Positions 36,253 to 44,150 of a stretch of DNA of 63,700 nt are shown here, one piece after another; positions within the stretch are counted from its first letter, which is position 1, and every line of letters starts with the position of its first letter. This stretch comes from Verrucomicrobiaceae bacterium UBA7681. GTDB taxonomy: Bacteria > Verrucomicrobiota > Verrucomicrobiia > Verrucomicrobiales > Verrucomicrobiaceae. The notes below the pieces were generated by a model. That model did no database searches, was not told the DNA's origin, and saw only the letters and a list, made by a program, of their open reading frames with translations. Location: contig DLGZ01000059.1 in NCBI GenBank assembly GCA_002482965.1, forward strand, positions 230,229-293,928, written 5' to 3'. Position numbers and translations under genes: made by a program.

Positions 36253-36557
36253 AATCTCATGAATGCTACGCAATAATGATATTATACGCTAACATGATAA
36301 CCATAATAAACATTCATTTACCCATCGCAACCAACTTTACGATATTTATTTCATTTTTGATTATTTACTATAACTCGATTATTATATTTAAGAATGATGA
36401 ATATTCTTTTACCCCCAAATGAGGTTATTGAAGGAATTTCACCCCCCTCCCGTTTTGCCCCAGTCGCGCTTAGACATGGAGGAAAGGATTATCCTGTCTC
36501 TCCCGGTTTTGGAGAGGTGGGCAAGGGACCGGGATGATCCAGATCTTAGGGGCTGCT
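36253..36557 (-). promoter_or_regulatory. AT-rich promoter region of the PEP-CTERM gene
   Basis: This 305-base gene-free stretch is extremely AT-rich from about 36270 to 36430, unlike the GC-rich surroundings. On the minus strand a perfect TATAAT (36286-36281) lies 28 bases before the ATG. The -35 position is poorly conserved. An inverted repeat AAGAAT/ATTCTT occurs about 36390-36410. The part nearest the LysR gene (36430-36557) is GC-rich again, and I see nothing firm in it. Confidence 0.45.
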
Positions 36558-37454
36558 TCAGCGCCTAGCCGCGCAAACTGCACGCACGTGACCGCGCAGC
36601 CAGCGATGCGCTGCGTCAGCATCCAGCCGGGGATGCCAGAGCATTGAAACCGTGAACTCAGGCGTGGAGACTGGCAGGGCGAATGCATGCATTCCAGCGC
36701 GCAGGATTGCGGTGTGTCGTTCTGGAACACTTGCGATCAAATCGCTGGCTCGGGCCAGCGCCACCGCAGTCGCAAAGCCGCCGACGATCGAGACGATCTC
36801 CCGCTCCAATCCGATCAGCTTCAAGGCATCATCTATGGGACCCGTTTCGTGCCCCTCTCGTGATACCAGGATGTGCCTGCCAGCCGCAAAACGGGAGGGA
36901 GTGACCCTGCCCTTGCACAGTGGGTGCCCCATGTGCACGACGCCTATGAGGCGGTCGCGGAACAAGGCCTGCGTACGCACTTCTGGACCCGTTGTTTCGT
37001 CAACAACGCCAGTCTCGAGGTCGACCGCGCCATCGCGCAGAGGCCCGCTGTCCTTGTTAGGCTTTTGGACAAAGCGCAGCCTCACGCCGGGGGATTCCGC
37101 GCTGATACGGGCAATGAGGCCAGGACCGAAGTTCTCTGCCCATCCTTCGCTGGTCCGCAGAGTGAAGGTGCGGACCAGTTGCTTAAGATCCAGTTTCTCA
37201 GCGGGGCGCAGGACTGCGGAGGCATCCTGCACCAGTTGCTGCACTCGCTCGCGGAGTTCGAGTGCGCGGGGAGTGGGAACCAAACCGCGCCCAGCTCTGA
37301 CGAGGAGCGGGTCGCCCGTCGCATCACGCAGCCGCCCCAGCGCACGGCTCATCGCTGAGGGACTCAGCCGCAGCCGCTTTGCCGCACGTGCCACACTGCC
37401 TTCAGCGAGCAGGGCCTCAAGAGTGAAGAGCAGATTGAGATCGGGGTTCGACAT
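36558..37454 (-). CDS. LysR-family transcriptional regulator
   Basis: A 298-residue LysR-type regulator. The N-terminal winged helix-turn-helix runs about 4-62 (L-F-T-L-E-A-L-L then S-V-A-R-A-A-K-R-L-R-L-S-P-S-A-M-S-R-A-L), and a periplasmic-binding-protein-like effector domain runs from about 90 to 290. I start at the ATG at 37454 (MSNPDLN), the usual LysR spacing; 37496 is open in frame. It is divergent from the MFS efflux gene across about 136 bases, the classic arrangement for a LysR regulator controlling its neighbour. The inducer is unknown. Confidence 0.9.
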   Translation of the reverse strand: MSNPDLNLLFTLEALLAEGSVARAAKRLRLSPSAMSRALGRLRDATGDPLLVRAGRGLVPTPRALELRERVQQLVQDASAVLRPAEKLDLKQLVRTFTLRTSEGWAENFGPGLIARISAESPGVRLRFVQKPNKDSGPLRDGAVDLETGVVDETTGPEVRTQALFRDRLIGVVHMGHPLCKGRVTPSRFAAGRHILVSREGHETGPIDDALKLIGLEREIVSIVGGFATAVALARASDLIASVPERHTAILRAGMHAFALPVSTPEFTVSMLWHPRLDADAAHRWLRGHVRAVCAARR

Positions 37455-37590
37455 GGATGGCAGCATGGCCTGAAGGTGATGAGGCGTCAAACGCACGAAT
37501 AGAGTGCAAACCGTGCGTCTTCCGCATGTCTGGCTCAGAGGCTATGCGTCTCTGGCCTCCCATGCGGGAGGCATAATCAACCAGACCCTT

Positions 37591-39042
37591 ATGAAGACAT
37601 TGATCGAACCCCAGGCGCTGAATATCACAGAAGTAGCGGAACGGCAGCCGTCCGTGCGCTGGGCGCTCGCCAGCCTTTCACTATCCGTGCTGCTGTCATC
37701 TCTCGGCACGAGCATCGCCAATGTCGCGCTGCCGACTTTGGCCAAGGCTTTTACCGCATCGTTTCAAGAGGTCCAGTGGGTGGTCCTTGCGTATCTCCTC
37801 GCCATCACCACGCTGATCGTCAGTGTCGGACGGCTCGGTGACATTACTGGTCGGCGGCGGTTGCTGCTGGCTGGCATCTTGCTCTTCACCCTGGCGTCCA
37901 TCGGATGCGGAGCCGCCACCACGCTCTGGCACTTGATCGCCGCGCGGGCGGTGCAGGGCCTCGGAGCCGCCATCATGATGGCCCTGACGATGGCGTTTGT
38001 CGGTGAGATCGTGCCGAAAGAAAAGACCGGCAGCGCCATGGGGCTGCTCGGCACCATGTCGGCAGTTGGCACCGCTCTTGGTCCATCGCTCGGTGGTGTG
38101 TTGATCGCGGGATGGAGCTGGAGGGCCTTGTTCCTCATCAATGTCCCGCTCGGTCTCCTGGCCTTTCTGCTCGTGCGTCGTCACCTGCTGGCTGATCGCA
38201 TGAGAGCCGAGGTTGCCCGCCCTGCCTTGGATCATACGGGTACGCTGTTGCTGGCTGTGACGCTCGCGGCTTATGCGCTTGCCATGACACTGGGGCGTGG
38301 CCAATTTGGACGGTTGAACATCACGCTGCTGCTGGCGGCTGCCGTTGGTGCCGGTTGGTTTGTGCGCGCTGAAGGGAGAGCCGCTTCACCTTTGATCCAA
38401 CTGGCGCTGTTCCGTGATCCACGGATGAGTGCCAACCTGGCCATGAGCGGGCTCGTCTCAACGGTGATGATGACGACGCTGGTGGTCGGGCCGTTTTATC
38501 TCTCAGGGGCACTCGGGCTCGATGCGGCGGTGGTGGGCATGGTGATGTCGGTCGGGCCGCTGGTGGCAGCGCTGACCGGGGTGCCCGCCGGTCGCATCGC
38601 GGACAGGTGGGGCACCCGGCGCATGACTCTCGCGGGGCTCTTCGGCATGACAGGTGGATGCGTTATTCAATTCATGCTGCCGATGGCGGTCGGCATCGGT
38701 GGTTACATCGCTGGAATCGTCGTCATCACTTCTGGTTACGCGTTGTTCCAAACGGCCAACAACACCGCAGTCATGACCGCCATCCCTCCGAAACACCGTG
38801 GCGTCATCTCCGGCATGCTCAATTTGTCGCGCAATCTCGGGCTCATCACTGGAGCCTCTGTCATGGGGGCTTTGTTTGCCTTCGCCGCAGGAGCCACCCA
38901 AATCACGCTGGCGCCACCCGCAGACGTTGCCGCCGGAATGCGATTCACCTTCTCGGTGGCAACGGGGTTGAGCCTTGTTTCAGTCGCTCTCGCGGTTGGC
39001 AGTGATGTCCTGACGAGGCGAAGACTGGAGGGATCAAGATGA
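37591..39042 (+). CDS. MFS drug/efflux transporter, DHA2 (14-helix) family
   Basis: A 483-residue inner-membrane permease with about 14 hydrophobic segments. Motif A-like G-R-L-G-D-I-T-G-R-R-R is between helices 2 and 3, and the antiporter motif C region contains A-V-G-T-A-L-G-P-S-L-G-G-V. The second half repeats the theme (G-R-I-A-D-R-W-G-T-R-R). This is the EmrB/QacA-type proton-drug antiporter family. It probably exports a toxic or amphipathic compound under control of the divergent LysR gene. The ATG at 37591 (MKTLIEP) gives a normal short cytoplasmic N-terminus; an upstream in-frame start at 37504 overlaps the regulatory spacer. No EmrA-type adaptor is adjacent. The gene is convergent with ligA, with a 12-base gap. 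Confidence 0.9.
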   Translation: MKTLIEPQALNITEVAERQPSVRWALASLSLSVLLSSLGTSIANVALPTLAKAFTASFQEVQWVVLAYLLAITTLIVSVGRLGDITGRRRLLLAGILLFTLASIGCGAATTLWHLIAARAVQGLGAAIMMALTMAFVGEIVPKEKTGSAMGLLGTMSAVGTALGPSLGGVLIAGWSWRALFLINVPLGLLAFLLVRRHLLADRMRAEVARPALDHTGTLLLAVTLAAYALAMTLGRGQFGRLNITLLLAAAVGAGWFVRAEGRAASPLIQLALFRDPRMSANLAMSGLVSTVMMTTLVVGPFYLSGALGLDAAVVGMVMSVGPLVAALTGVPAGRIADRWGTRRMTLAGLFGMTGGCVIQFMLPMAVGIGGYIAGIVVITSGYALFQTANNTAVMTAIPPKHRGVISGMLNLSRNLGLITGASVMGALFAFAAGATQITLAPPADVAAGMRFTFSVATGLSLVSVALAVGSDVLTRRRLEGSR

Positions 39043-39054
39043 TGCCGGTCTTGT

Positions 39055-41058
39055 TCAGAGCATGGCACGAAACTCTGGTTCAGTGACGATCTTTACGCCG
39101 AGCTTGGTAGCTTTGTCGAGTTTGCTGCCAGCGTCTTCTCCGGCGAGGAGATAGGTCGTTTTGCCGCTCACACTGCCGCTGACTTTGCCGCCGTTGGCGC
39201 GGATGGTGTCGGCGATGGTTTCGCGGTCTTCGGTCAGTGTGCCGGTGATGACCCAGGTGGTGCCGTTGAGTTTTTCGGAGGCGGCGGTGACGGTTTTTTG
39301 TGTGAAATTGAGACCGGCGATGCGCAGGCGGTTGAGCAGGGCGAGGTTTAGCTCGTCATGGAACCAGGCGTGGATGCTTGGGGCGACGATGGCGCCGATG
39401 TCGGGGCATTGGGTAAGGTCTTCGACGCTGGCATTCGCGACGGCGTCGATGCTGCTGAAGTGCTCGATGAGTTTGCGCGCACCTCCGGCACCCACATGCA
39501 GAATGCCGAGACCGAAGACGAGGCGCCATGGGTCCTGCTGCTTGCTGGTGACGATGGCTTTGAGGTAATTGTCGATGCTCTTGGTGCCGACGCGATCAAG
39601 CCGGGCGAGTGAGAGCTCGTTGAGGTCATAGAGATCGGCGACGTCTGCAACCAGCCGCGAACCATCCGCTTTTTTAAAATCCACCAACTGCGCGATGACG
39701 GCTTCACCCAGGCCGCTGATGTCCATGGCGGCGCGGCTAACGAAGTGCTCGATGCGGCGTTTGACGACTTCAGGGCAATGCGGATTGGGGCAGCGGATGA
39801 CGACCTGCTCTTCGTCGCGATGCACGGCGGTGCCGCAGATGGGGCAGTGCGTGGGCACGGGGACGGCGGTTTCAGTGCCGTTGCGAAGTTCCTTTTTCAC
39901 GGAGACGACGGCGGGGATGATCTCGCCGGCTTTTTCGATGATGACGGTATCGCCGACGCGGATGTCTTTGCGCTCGATCTCCTCGTAGTTGTGCAGGGTG
40001 GCATTGCTCACGGTGCTGCCGCTGACGAGTACGGGCTCCAGGCGTGCCACGGGTGTGAGAGCGCCGGTGCGGCCCACCTGGATGTCGATGGCGGTGATCT
40101 TGGTTTCGGCCTGCTCGGGCTGGTATTTGTAGGCGATGGCCCAGCGCGGGGCCTTGCTGGTGGCACCGAGTTCGCGTTGGTCGGCGAAGCTGTTCACCTT
40201 GATCACGGCGCCGTCGGTTTCGTAGGGCAGTGTTTTGCGTTTTTCATCGAGTTCACGGATGGCGTGCAGCAAGCCTTCGGCGCTGTCGGCATGCCAGACG
40301 AGATCGGCTTTGCGCAGTCCGGCGGCATCGAGGAGAGCGTAAACATCGGTCTGGGATTGCACGTCACTGGCTTCGACGAGGCCATAGCAGACGATGTCGA
40401 GCGGGCGTTTGGCGACGATCTTGGGATCGAGCAGCTTCAAGGTGCCGGCGGTGGAGTTGCGAGGGTTGGCAAACATGGCCTCTCCGGCTTCTTCGCGTTC
40501 CTGATTCAGTTTGGCGAAGCCCGCCTTTGGCATGAAGACCTCGCCACGCACTTCAAAATTTTGCGGGCCATCTTTGGGCAGACGCAGAGGCAGGCGGCCG
40601 ATGGTTTTGAGGTTGTTGGTGACGTCGTCACCGGTCTGTCCATCGCCACGCGTTGCACCGTGTTTTAGCATGCCGTTTTCGTAGCGGATCGTGATGGCGA
40701 CGCCATCCACCTTGGGCTCGATGACGCAGTCGATCTTTTCGCGCCCCAGACCTTTTTGCAGGCGGGCAAAGAAGGCGGTGAGTTCTTCTTCCGAGTAGGT
40801 GTTGTCCAGGCTCATCATGCGCACGGTGTGCGTGATCTGCGTGAAGCCTTCGAGGGGCGCGCCGCCGACGCGCTGGGTGGGGGAATCGGGGGTGAGCAGA
40901 TCAGGGAACTGCGCTTCGATTTCCTGCAACTCGCGCAGGAGGGCGTCGAACTGCTGATCGCTGATTTCAGGACGTGCCTCGACATAGTAGAGGCGATTGT
41001 GGCGGTGAAGTTCGGCGCTGAGAAAGGCGGCGCGGCTGGCGGCTTCGGCGTGGGTCAT
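39055..41058 (-). CDS. ligA: NAD-dependent DNA ligase
   Basis: A 667-residue DNA ligase that seals nicks using NAD+. All domains are present in order: Ia NAD-binding (Y-Y-V near 24-26 and D-x-x-F-D-x-L-L), adenylation with nucleophile K116 in E-P-K-V-D-G, OB fold, a four-cysteine zinc finger (C-P-I-C-G, then C-P-N-P-H-C-P), helix-hairpin-helix repeats (about 510-580) and a C-terminal BRCT domain (about 590-667). The ATG at 41058 (MTHAEAAS) gives the standard length. The frame is open for another 54 codons upstream, but that stretch overlaps the broken hicA gene and has no ligase features. Confidence 0.96.
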   Translation of the reverse strand: MTHAEAASRAAFLSAELHRHNRLYYVEARPEISDQQFDALLRELQEIEAQFPDLLTPDSPTQRVGGAPLEGFTQITHTVRMMSLDNTYSEEELTAFFARLQKGLGREKIDCVIEPKVDGVAITIRYENGMLKHGATRGDGQTGDDVTNNLKTIGRLPLRLPKDGPQNFEVRGEVFMPKAGFAKLNQEREEAGEAMFANPRNSTAGTLKLLDPKIVAKRPLDIVCYGLVEASDVQSQTDVYALLDAAGLRKADLVWHADSAEGLLHAIRELDEKRKTLPYETDGAVIKVNSFADQRELGATSKAPRWAIAYKYQPEQAETKITAIDIQVGRTGALTPVARLEPVLVSGSTVSNATLHNYEEIERKDIRVGDTVIIEKAGEIIPAVVSVKKELRNGTETAVPVPTHCPICGTAVHRDEEQVVIRCPNPHCPEVVKRRIEHFVSRAAMDISGLGEAVIAQLVDFKKADGSRLVADVADLYDLNELSLARLDRVGTKSIDNYLKAIVTSKQQDPWRLVFGLGILHVGAGGARKLIEHFSSIDAVANASVEDLTQCPDIGAIVAPSIHAWFHDELNLALLNRLRIAGLNFTQKTVTAASEKLNGTTWVITGTLTEDRETIADTIRANGGKVSGSVSGKTTYLLAGEDAGSKLDKATKLGVKIVTEPEFRAML

Positions 41059-41107
41059 GGTTGTGCCTTGAATAGCTGCAAAGCGGCGCAGGGAAACGAA
41101 AAAACGC

Positions 41108-41323
41108 TCAGAGAGACTGCGTGAATTCTTCGAGCGAAACACCCGCCTGATCCAGGATGCCACGCAAAGTGCCGGGCTTGATGGGTTTGTGCTGAGGCAC
41201 GACGATGGTCCTCCCGTCACGTTTCATGATGTGATGTGAGCCTCTCTGACGGATGCTTTCAAAACCCAGTCATCGCAAAGCCTTGACCGCCTCGGGTCCG
41301 TTAACATCGCGCGGAATTCTCAT
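41108..41323 (-). pseudogene. hicA: hicA-type mRNA interferase toxin gene interrupted by an in-frame stop
   Basis: Reading from the ATG at 41323 gives M-R-I-P-R-D-V-N-G-P-E-A-V-K-A-L-R, then a TGA at 41272-41270. The same frame then continues L-G-F-E, R-Q-R-G-S-H-H, V-P-Q-H-K-P-I-K-P-G-T-L-R and ends at a TGA at 41110-41108. Without the internal stop it would be a full-length 71-residue HicA. The family has Arg-Leu-Gly-Phe at this place, so a single CGA-to-TGA change in the Arg codon explains it. The catalytic histidine segment G-S-H-H is intact after the stop. The start overlaps the hicB stop by 4 bases (ATGA). Sequencing error is the main alternative. Confidence 0.82.
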
Positions 41324-41547
41324 GCCACCTGCAGCACTGGATCTTTCACGAAGTGAAGGCGCACTTGCTGCGGTTTTTCCTCAGGCTCGAAAAAGCCCTG
41401 GACTGCATCGGCCACCATTTCCTGGAGTTCGTTAAGCGAATCGCCCTGAGTGGTGATGCCGCCACGTCCGAGTGGATCATCCCAGCGGGCAATGTAGCCG
41501 CCGGTTTCGAGGCAGGGTTCCACGGTGAAGGTGATTTCTGCGTTCAT
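41320..41547 (-). CDS. hicB: HicB-family antitoxin
   Basis: A 75-residue HicB-type antitoxin with the partial RNase H-like fold: F-T-V-E-P-C-L-E-T-G-G-Y-I-A-R, then a G-I-T-T-Q-G-D-S-L-N-E-L-Q-E-M-V segment that is diagnostic of the family. There is no C-terminal DNA-binding domain, so autoregulation would need the toxin or another factor. It precedes hicA and overlaps it by 4 bases. Because the toxin gene carries a premature stop, this antitoxin may be without a functional partner here. Confidence 0.87.
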   Translation of the reverse strand: MNAEITFTVEPCLETGGYIARWDDPLGRGGITTQGDSLNELQEMVADAVQGFFEPEEKPQQVRLHFVKDPVLQVA

Positions 41548-41589
41548 GCGAGACTAGTAATGCCTACCCGTGCTTCTGACAATCCTTCT

Positions 41590-43245
41590 TCACTCGGGCT
41601 GCGGCACCCATGGGGTATCGCGCATGAGGTATTTCATGAGGATGGTGGCGCCGATCATCAGCAGGGCTTCCAGTGTGAGGAAGAGGCCGAAATGGCCGAT
41701 GTGCCAAGCCCAGCTGGAGAGACCGCCGATGATGCCTGCGGCGGCCATGGAGCCGCCCATCATGAGGCAGCCGGCGCTGGTGTTTTTGACGTCCTCGGGC
41801 GGCTTGGAAAGGGGCAGCCACTGGCCCATGAGACCGGTCACGAGGGAGAAGGTGGGCAGAAACATCACGGCGGGCAGGCTGAGCGCCAGCGGTGTCCACG
41901 AATGCTGCAGGCCGCAGATGAGGGCGGTTTGCAATATCAGCACGGGAAAGCTCAGCCAGAAGATCACCGCCTTGCGCGAGCCATGGAAGAGCGGCGACCA
42001 GTGCCGGAGCGGTGCCACATGGAAGAAGGCGGCGGCACGCCAGTGCTCTGAGCAGCCGAGAAACATCATGGCCTGCAGGGACACCATGCCGAGAAAGCAG
42101 GTGGCAAAGCCCTGCATCATCATCGCGCCATCAGCGCCCCCCTTGCCGCCGGAAAAGAGCATCACCAGCGGCATGATGAGCATGGGGGCGATGCCGGGAT
42201 AGAGCCGCAGCTTGATCTCGCGATCACGAAAGAGATAGGCGGTGGTGAGCTTGAACGATTCGCGCTCCACCGGATCACGCAGCCACCAGCGCAGCGGCGG
42301 CAGTTTGACGATGGCCGCGAGCCAGACGCCGCGCGGCTTGGTGCGTTCTTTGGACGTGCCGGCAGATTCGTTCAAATTCATCAGGCCCTGGCCGTAGGCG
42401 TTGCCGAGTTTTTCGAGTGCGAGCCAGCTTGTGACAGACGTGACTACGAGCGCGAGCGCCGCCGGCAGCCACAGCATGGAGGCGTCAAGCGTGGTGCCGC
42501 TGATCAGCGCATCCAGCGCGCCAAACCAGATCGGTGGCAGCGCCAGCATCCAGCCGTCGATGTGGTCAAAGTTCTTGAACGATTCCAGGTGCAGCAGGCG
42601 CGGCATGATCTGCCCGCCCAGGATCATCAACACCGTGAGCAGCGACTGCAGCGTGGTCAGGAGATTGTCCAGACGCTCACGGCCAAACCATTTGAGGCAG
42701 GCGTTGTACACCAGCACGATGCTCGCGGCGGAGAACAGCATGAGCAGCGCGGTGGAAAACAGATGCGCGGGGATGAAGCGCCAGGTCCCCCCTTTGCTCC
42801 ACAGTCCGGCGATGAGTCCGGCCAGATTCAGCGCCAGCGCCAGGATGAAGGCAAAGCCCGCGAGCACCGCGCACTTCGCACGCAGCATCTGCTGCGGTGT
42901 CACGGGGCGGTGCAGCAGGATCTCCGCCTCCTCTTTCATGAAGAGCATCGTGCCCGCGCTGGAGGCCAGCGAGAGCGAGGCAAACATCAGCGTGAAACCA
43001 TGCAGCGTGCAGGCAAAGACAAAGATGTCCGTGTACTGCGAGAACAGCGCGGGCATGAGACCGACCATCGCGTAAATGAAAAGGGTCATGCCGAGGCCCA
43101 GCTTCCGCCGCGCTTTTTGCGCGCCGGCCTGCTGAGCCGCACGACCGCGAAACAGCAGCGTCCAAAACAGGCTGCGCAGCACCTTCGCGGGCGAGGGTGC
43201 TTGGTGCGCAGGCGTCTCCGGCAGGCTTTCGGCGGCGGTGCTCAT
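41590..43245 (-). CDS. ABC-2 type exporter permease
   Basis: A 551-residue polytopic membrane protein with a long cytoplasmic N-terminus and about 12 hydrophobic segments. Its start at 43245 overlaps the stop of the ATPase gene by 4 bases, so the two form one exporter. The frame is open further upstream (to 43413) inside the ATPase gene. It resembles large ABC-2 permeases found next to single ATPases in Planctomycetes and Verrucomicrobia. The substrate is unknown. Confidence 0.82.
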   Translation of the reverse strand: MSTAAESLPETPAHQAPSPAKVLRSLFWTLLFRGRAAQQAGAQKARRKLGLGMTLFIYAMVGLMPALFSQYTDIFVFACTLHGFTLMFASLSLASSAGTMLFMKEEAEILLHRPVTPQQMLRAKCAVLAGFAFILALALNLAGLIAGLWSKGGTWRFIPAHLFSTALLMLFSAASIVLVYNACLKWFGRERLDNLLTTLQSLLTVLMILGGQIMPRLLHLESFKNFDHIDGWMLALPPIWFGALDALISGTTLDASMLWLPAALALVVTSVTSWLALEKLGNAYGQGLMNLNESAGTSKERTKPRGVWLAAIVKLPPLRWWLRDPVERESFKLTTAYLFRDREIKLRLYPGIAPMLIMPLVMLFSGGKGGADGAMMMQGFATCFLGMVSLQAMMFLGCSEHWRAAAFFHVAPLRHWSPLFHGSRKAVIFWLSFPVLILQTALICGLQHSWTPLALSLPAVMFLPTFSLVTGLMGQWLPLSKPPEDVKNTSAGCLMMGGSMAAAGIIGGLSSWAWHIGHFGLFLTLEALLMIGATILMKYLMRDTPWVPQPE

Positions 43246-44012
43246 GACAGCATGTTTTTGGCAAAGGACTGAGCGCGTGCCTCCAGACCACCGAGGCCGG
43301 TGAGCTGCGTGAAGAGCTGCTCCAGTGTGTCTGCCCCATGCTGGTGCTGCAGTTCCTGCGGCGTGCCTTCCACCAGGAGCTTTCCTTGCGCCATGATGGC
43401 GACGCGATTGCACACGCGCTCGACCACATCGAGCACATGCGAGCTGTAGACGATCGTCTTGCCTTCGCGCGCCAGGGTTTCCAGCAGTGCTTTGAAGCCG
43501 ACAGCGGCATTCGCATCCAGACCATCCAGCGGTTCATCCAGCAGCACCACTTTCGGATTGTGGAGCAATGCGGCGGTGATGACGACCTTGCGCCGCATGC
43601 CCTTGGAATAGGCACCGAGGAGCTTGGTGGTGAGCGTCTGCTCATCCAGCTCAAAGAAATCGAGAAACTGGCGGATGCGGGGCCGGGCCTCGTCCTCGTG
43701 GATGCCGTAGAGCGCGCCGATCATGAGGAGGAACTCCAGCCCGGTGAGAGATTCATAGACCGCGCCGGAGTCTGGCACGAAGCCGAGCAGGCGCTTGGCC
43801 TCCATGGGGTGTGTGGAGATGTTCACCCCGCAGATCAGGGCGGTGCCTTCGTCGGGTTGCAGCATGCCGGTGACCATTTTCAGCGTGGTGGTCTTCCCTG
43901 CCCCGTTTGGCCCCAGCAACCCGACAATTTTCCCCGGCGGCACCTCCCAGGTCAGATGATCGACGGCGATTTGAGCACCGAAGCGCTTGGTGAGGCCCTG
44001 AATGGAGATCAT
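43242..44012 (-). CDS. ABC transporter ATP-binding protein (ABC-2 type)
   Basis: A 256-residue ABC ATPase with Walker A G-P-N-G-A-G-K-T, the ABC signature degenerated to Y-S-K-G-M-R-R-K, Walker B V-V-L-L-D-E-P and the switch histidine in S-S-H. This signature variant is common in ABC-2 exporters. It is coupled by a 4-base overlap to the permease gene downstream and is divergent from the second secretin gene. Confidence 0.92.
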   Translation of the reverse strand: MISIQGLTKRFGAQIAVDHLTWEVPPGKIVGLLGPNGAGKTTTLKMVTGMLQPDEGTALICGVNISTHPMEAKRLLGFVPDSGAVYESLTGLEFLLMIGALYGIHEDEARPRIRQFLDFFELDEQTLTTKLLGAYSKGMRRKVVITAALLHNPKVVLLDEPLDGLDANAAVGFKALLETLAREGKTIVYSSHVLDVVERVCNRVAIMAQGKLLVEGTPQELQHQHGADTLEQLFTQLTGLGGLEARAQSFAKNMLS

Positions 44013-44104
44013 GGGCCCCGATCATCCATGGCCTGAGGGTTCTTGCAAGGCGCATTCCGACAACCCTAGCCACCATGAATTTTAATAGATATTAACTAAA
44101 ACCC

Positions 44105-44132
44105 TTGCCGCCAAGTCTAAAATCAATATACT
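44105..44132 (+). promoter_or_regulatory. Candidate promoter of the second secretin gene
   Basis: TTGCCG (44105-44110), a 16-base spacer and TATACT (44127-44132) form a reasonable sigma-70-like pair, 18 bases before the ATG at 44151. The surrounding 80 bases are AT-rich. Confidence 0.45.
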
Positions 44133-44150
44133 GAGTGCAATTTCAATAAT

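Noticed and set aside
41059..41220. Extended N-terminus of DNA ligase (54 extra codons)
   Set aside because: It overlaps the hicA remnant, lacks ligase features, and the start at 41058 gives the normal ligase length.
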